Shown here: positions 60,788 to 64,000 of the stretch, piece after piece
Numbering within the stretch: the first letter of the stretch is position 1
Layout of the letters: every line of letters begins with the position of its first letter
Assembly: GCA_034111085.1 (NCBI GenBank)
Contig: JAWUXZ010000020.1
Coordinates: 1-64,000 of the forward strand
Direction of reading: 5' to 3'
Length of the DNA stretch: 64,000 nt
DNA from: Dinoroseobacter sp034111085
GTDB lineage: Bacteria > Pseudomonadota > Alphaproteobacteria > Rhodobacterales > Rhodobacteraceae
Translations under genes and position numbers: made by a program
The notes under the pieces: model-generated
What the model saw: only the letters and a program-made list of their open reading frames with translations
What the model was told of the DNA's origin: nothing
Database searches by the model: none

Positions 60788-62294
60788 CTGCCACGCCTTG
60801 TTGGCGCAGACGTGCACGGCGCGCGCGGTAGCTCGGCAAGATCACGAGGAACGCCGCAATCACCAGCAAACCCATGGTCATGGGCCGCTCAAGGACGAAA
60901 CCGAAGCCGTCATAAAGCTGCATGGAGCGTGAGAAGTTGTTCTCTAGCATCGAGCCAAGAATGAACCCGATCAGCAGCGGCGCAAGTGGGTAATCCGCGA
61001 ACTTCAGGATCGTCGCAGCAACCCCGAGACCCACAAGGATCAACAACTCCGTCGCGTTGTTCTGCCCGATATAGGCCCCCATCAGCGTGAAAAACAGGAT
61101 GAATGGGATCAGATAGGTGCGCGGCACCAACAGCACTTTAGCAATATAAGGGATCAACGGCAGGTTCAGGATCAACAGAACCACGTTGCCCAGATACATT
61201 GAGATAATCACCGACCAGAAAATCTCAGGCTGGTCGATCATCAAGCGCGGGCCGGGGGTGACGTTCAGCGCAATCAGCGCGCCAAGCAAGATTGCCGTGG
61301 TGCCAGAGCCCGGAATGCCCAGCGTCAAAAGGGGCACGAACGAGCCTGTGCAGGCCGCGTTATTGGCGCTCTCAGGTGCAGCGAGGCCCTTCAGCGAGCC
61401 TTTTCCGAACATATCTTGGTCGGCTTTCGGTGCGATGTTGCGCTCTACCGCGTAGCCTAGGAAGCTGGCAATCGTAGCGCCCGCACCCGGCAAAACGCCG
61501 ATCAGGAAGCCCTGCACCGATTGGCGGCCAATGACCGGAGCGATGGAAAGCGCCTCCGCCCGTGTGATGCGCAGATCCTTGATCTCGCTCGTTGCGCCTT
61601 CGGTCTTGGACCGGCTCGGATCGAGCACCAGATACAGCGCTTCAGGCAACGCAAACATCGCCATCGCCAGCGTGATAAAGCCGATGCCCGATTGCAGGTC
61701 CATCACGCCCATGGTGAAGCGCGGCAGGTTGAACAAAGCGCCCTCGCCGATCGTTGCCAGCATCAAACCGCACAAGGTCATCAGCAGCGCCTTGCCGACT
61801 TGGCCCGTGCCCGCGAAGGCCGCGATGGCCGACAGACCCACGACCATCAGCGCGAAATACTCAGCCGAGTGGAACAGCAACGCGACCGAGGCCAGCATTG
61901 GCGCAAAAATCATCAACAAGATTGCGCCAATGGTGCCGCCAGCAAAACTCGCAATAGCAGCCACAGTCAGCGCTTTGCCCGCCTTGCCTTGGCGCGTCAG
62001 CGGATAGCCGTCAAAGCTTGAAGCCACGGTGGAGGCAACGCCCGGCGCATTGATCAGGATTGACGAGGTCGACCCGCCAAAGATCGCGCCATAATAGACG
62101 CCCGCCAGAAGGATAATCGCGGCAGATGGATCGCCCAAGGTAATGGCGACGGGGATCATGATGGCGATGATGCTCATGGGGCCGAGGCCCGGCAACATGC
62201 CAATGAACGTGCCGATCAGGCAACCGCCGATTACCATGAGAATGTTGGTCACCGAGAAGGCCGTTGTCAGGCCAATCATAAGTCCTTCAAGCAT
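60777..62294 (-). CDS. tctA: Tripartite tricarboxylate transporter large permease
   Basis: A 505-residue, 12-helix protein of the TctA family. It has GMLPGLGPMSIIAIMIPVAI, YGGAIFGGSTSSILINAPGVASTVASSFDGYPL and FGSVIISMYLGN-like loops. It transports citrate-like acids with sodium or protons. It is the third gene of the tct operon, 3 bases after tctB. Confidence 0.94.
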   Translation of the reverse strand: MLEGLMIGLTTAFSVTNILMVIGGCLIGTFIGMLPGLGPMSIIAIMIPVAITLGDPSAAIILLAGVYYGAIFGGSTSSILINAPGVASTVASSFDGYPLTRQGKAGKALTVAAIASFAGGTIGAILLMIFAPMLASVALLFHSAEYFALMVVGLSAIAAFAGTGQVGKALLMTLCGLMLATIGEGALFNLPRFTMGVMDLQSGIGFITLAMAMFALPEALYLVLDPSRSKTEGATSEIKDLRITRAEALSIAPVIGRQSVQGFLIGVLPGAGATIASFLGYAVERNIAPKADQDMFGKGSLKGLAAPESANNAACTGSFVPLLTLGIPGSGTTAILLGALIALNVTPGPRLMIDQPEIFWSVIISMYLGNVVLLILNLPLIPYIAKVLLVPRTYLIPFILFFTLMGAYIGQNNATELLILVGLGVAATILKFADYPLAPLLIGFILGSMLENNFSRSMQLYDGFGFVLERPMTMGLLVIAAFLVILPSYRARRARLRQQGVADGD

Positions 62295-62297
62295 GGT

Positions 62298-62786
62298 CTA
62301 TGTCCCCAAAAAGAAGGGCCAAGGGCGCAGGAAGATGCCCAGAACCTCTTGTACCAGATACCAAATCGACCCGGCAGCAATAAGTGCCACAGGGATCAAA
62401 ACGATGAACTTACGCTCGCCCAGCAACACCGCGCCGAAGATTAGAAAACCGCTCGTGGACAGCAGGAAACCCGCCGTGCGCAACATCAATGCGTATGCCA
62501 CCATCAGCAGAAGAAGCATCACCGCTTGGCCGATTTTATAATCACCCAGACGCGTGTAATCGATGTCGCCTTCCTTTGGACCACCAGTGCCCTTCTCGAA
62601 CCCTAGCAAGATGAGAAGGCAGCAGATGATCGCCAAAACCGACAGAATTTTGGGGAATGTAGAGGGCCAAACCGGGTTTCGGCGCATGAACGGTGCCATG
62701 CCTTGGTCCATAGTGAAAAAGGCCGTGTAGCCATAGACGAGGCAGATCATAAGAATGATCAGCGCGATCCAACGATCTAGCGCCAT
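62298..62786 (-). CDS. tctB: Tripartite tricarboxylate transporter small permease
   Basis: A 162-residue, four-helix TctB-family protein with a short cytoplasmic loop before helix 3. Family likeness is low in sequence, as usual for TctB, but the position between tctC and tctA, size and hydrophobicity pattern make it firm. It works with TctA. Confidence 0.88.
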   Translation of the reverse strand: MALDRWIALIILMICLVYGYTAFFTMDQGMAPFMRRNPVWPSTFPKILSVLAIICCLLILLGFEKGTGGPKEGDIDYTRLGDYKIGQAVMLLLLMVAYALMLRTAGFLLSTSGFLIFGAVLLGERKFIVLIPVALIAAGSIWYLVQEVLGIFLRPWPFFLGT

Positions 62787-62849
62787 GCTCCTCTCCCCCC
62801 TAAAATATGAAGTGCGGGGCCGTTTTAAGTTTGGCCCTCTGCAAAGTGA

Positions 62850-62871
62850 ACGCCCACACGAATGCGGGCGT
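62850..62871 (-). terminator. Stem-loop between tctC and tctB
   Basis: ACGCCCAC (62850-62857) pairs with GCGGGCGT (62864-62871) with one G-T pair and a 6-base loop. It has no T-run on the minus strand and is likely an attenuating or stabilising hairpin after the highly expressed binding-protein gene. Confidence 0.55.
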
Positions 62872-62895
62872 CCTTTTGTCGTTGTGCAGCAGGGC

Positions 62896-63882
62896 TTACA
62901 GGAAGCCCAGCTCGCGCATCAGATCACCGATAACCTGCTCTTGCTCAAGCAAGAAGGCACGGAACTCTTCGCCCGAATTGTGGATGTTTACCCAACCATT
63001 GGTTGCGCGAACGGTTTCCCACTCATCGGTCTCGTACATCTTCTCAAGCGCCATCTGGTAGGCGGCAACAGTCTCTGCGGGCATGCCTGGTGCGCCGAAG
63101 AAGCCACGCCAGTTAACGAAGGTGGTGTCGATGCCCTGCTCCATCATGGTCGGAGCGTCTGCATAAGCTGCAACACGCTCAGGAGCGGTCACACCAATGA
63201 TGCGCACTTCGCCTGCTTCGGCCAAGGCAACTGCCTCAGAGAAACCGGTTGAAAGCGCTGCGATCTCGCCCGACAGCAATGCTGCCATGGCTTTGCCGCC
63301 TGCATCGTATGGGATGTACTTCACAGCGGTGGGATCTTCGCCAGCCGCTTGCATCACCAAGGCTGCCACGAGGTGATCCATGCCGCCGGGGACGGAACCG
63401 CCGCCCATGGCTGTGGCGCCCATGTCGGCCTTATAGGCGTCGACGAGGTCGGACATGGAGTTGATCGGGCTGTCTTTGCCAACCACGATTGCTGCATAGT
63501 CACCGATGGTGCCCGCAACGAGGGTCAGGTCAGAGAAGTTGTACGGAAAAACGCCTGTCAGCGAGCGGATAACGATGGGGGTGGAGTTCACCATCAACGT
63601 GCCGTTCTGGCTGTCTGCGTTCTCGATCAGGTAACCAATGGCTTTACCGCCACCGCCGCCGGACATGTTCTCGTAGGATGCGCTGCCGATCAGACCTGCG
63701 CCCACAAGCGCCTCGCCTGTGCCACGTGCAGTGCCGTCCCAACCACCACCGGCGCCGCCGGGGATCAGGAAGTGAATGCTGTCTACAACTTGATGGCCGT
63801 CCGCGTATGCAGGGGCGCCAAAGCTGATTGCGGCTGCAGTTGCAGCCACCATAACCCGGCGGGTCAGGTTCAAATTCGTCAT
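62896..63882 (-). CDS. tctC: Tripartite tricarboxylate transporter substrate-binding protein
   Basis: A 328-residue periplasmic protein of the Bug/TctC family. A signal peptide (about residues 1-26, ending AYA) precedes IHFLIPGGAGGGWDGTAR and VGKDSPINSMSDLVDAY. The C-terminus with FGAPGMPAETVAAYQMALEKMYE is also typical. It captures a carboxylic acid for TctAB. GGGAGGAAACT gives a strong start at 63882. It is divergent from a response-regulator gene, the usual TctD arrangement. Confidence 0.93.
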   Translation of the reverse strand: MTNLNLTRRVMVAATAAAISFGAPAYADGHQVVDSIHFLIPGGAGGGWDGTARGTGEALVGAGLIGSASYENMSGGGGGKAIGYLIENADSQNGTLMVNSTPIVIRSLTGVFPYNFSDLTLVAGTIGDYAAIVVGKDSPINSMSDLVDAYKADMGATAMGGGSVPGGMDHLVAALVMQAAGEDPTAVKYIPYDAGGKAMAALLSGEIAALSTGFSEAVALAEAGEVRIIGVTAPERVAAYADAPTMMEQGIDTTFVNWRGFFGAPGMPAETVAAYQMALEKMYETDEWETVRATNGWVNIHNSGEEFRAFLLEQEQVIGDLMRELGFL

Positions 63883-63978
63883 AGTTTCCTCCCAATTGAC
63901 AAAGGACAGTCGTTGCCGCCCTTGTGCAAAGGCAACCACGCTTAGCTGACATGGACCTGTCACGGGAGGAGGGAGAGG

Positions 63979-64000
63979 ATGCGGTTTTTACTGGTCGAAG
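63979..64000 (+). CDS. tctD: Response regulator, TctD-like, first codons only
   Basis: The last 22 bases encode ATG and then RFLLVE, the usual start of an OmpR-type receiver domain. GGAGGGAGAGG directly precedes the ATG. The gene diverges from tctC, as tctD commonly does. Only seven codons are visible, so the name is inferred from context. Confidence 0.6.

Noticed and set aside
1..64000. CRISPR array, tRNA or rRNA gene
   Set aside because: No regularly spaced identical repeats and no cloverleaf or rRNA-like segments were seen in reading the window; a tRNA scan would settle any missed case.

Overview
The window looks like a chromosomal segment of an alphaproteobacterium, most likely a roseobacter-group member of the Rhodobacteraceae. 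The basis is the gene content (TRAP and tripartite tricarboxylate transporters, BCCT plus MttB-like pair, MerR-controlled acyl-CoA oxidation genes), the high-GC coding style with many 4-bp ATGA-type stop/start overlaps, and the protein sequences themselves. No rRNA, tRNA or CRISPR array was seen. All names come from reading motifs by eye; no database search was run.

Left part (1-13 kb) is accessory and partly decayed. The right end of an IS21-family element (istB 3' end plus terminal repeats) sits inside a broken IS5-family element. It is followed by a glycolate-oxidase-type flavoenzyme, a DUF4386 remnant, an RND efflux pair, a fosmidomycin-resistance-type MFS exporter, an EamA transporter remnant, rpsU, and a few scattered small enzymes and gene fragments.

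Middle part (13-33.5 kb) is mostly housekeeping. It carries a SRAP peptidase, a quinone oxidoreductase, a periplasmic 5'-nucleotidase, a DUF952-pyrD-arsC operon, a methyltransferase facing a fucosyltransferase-like/TPR protein, a MATE exporter and two hotdog thioesterases. Two MerR paralogues precede a fatty-acid-type oxidation set: acyl-CoA dehydrogenase, a coupled small protein, GST, thiolase, two tandem cupins and a FadJ-type bifunctional enzyme. A TTGACGTAAACGTAAA site resembling the LiuR operator lies before the second MerR gene.

Region 33.6-52.4 kb is a large catabolic island. IclR regulator 1 diverges from a plus-strand operon (bicupin, small protein, Rieske oxygenase, SDR, pentapeptide-repeat protein). 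A minus-strand operon carries two flavin monooxygenases, a DctPQM TRAP importer and a cytoplasmic sulfatase. IclR regulator 2 separates it from another minus-strand operon (alpha/beta hydrolase, extradiol-type VOC dioxygenase, SDR, ThDP enzyme, aspartate-dehydrogenase-like enzyme, aldehyde dehydrogenase). The same GTTC-N6-GAAC-N5-GTTC architecture, or its 19-bp GTTC spacing, occurs before both minus operons and before IclR 2. This suggests one regulon for uptake and ring degradation of a possibly sulfated aromatic or heterocyclic compound, whose identity I cannot read from the sequence.

Right part (52.7-64 kb) holds an MttB-family methyltransferase with a BCCT transporter, a zinc-type alcohol dehydrogenase with DUF1801, and a minus-strand operon tctC-tctB-tctA, CoA-transferase, citryl-CoA-lyase-like protein and AbrB-type permease. 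That operon reads as import, CoA activation and cleavage of a tricarboxylate-like acid. The first codons of a tctD-like response regulator lie at the right edge.
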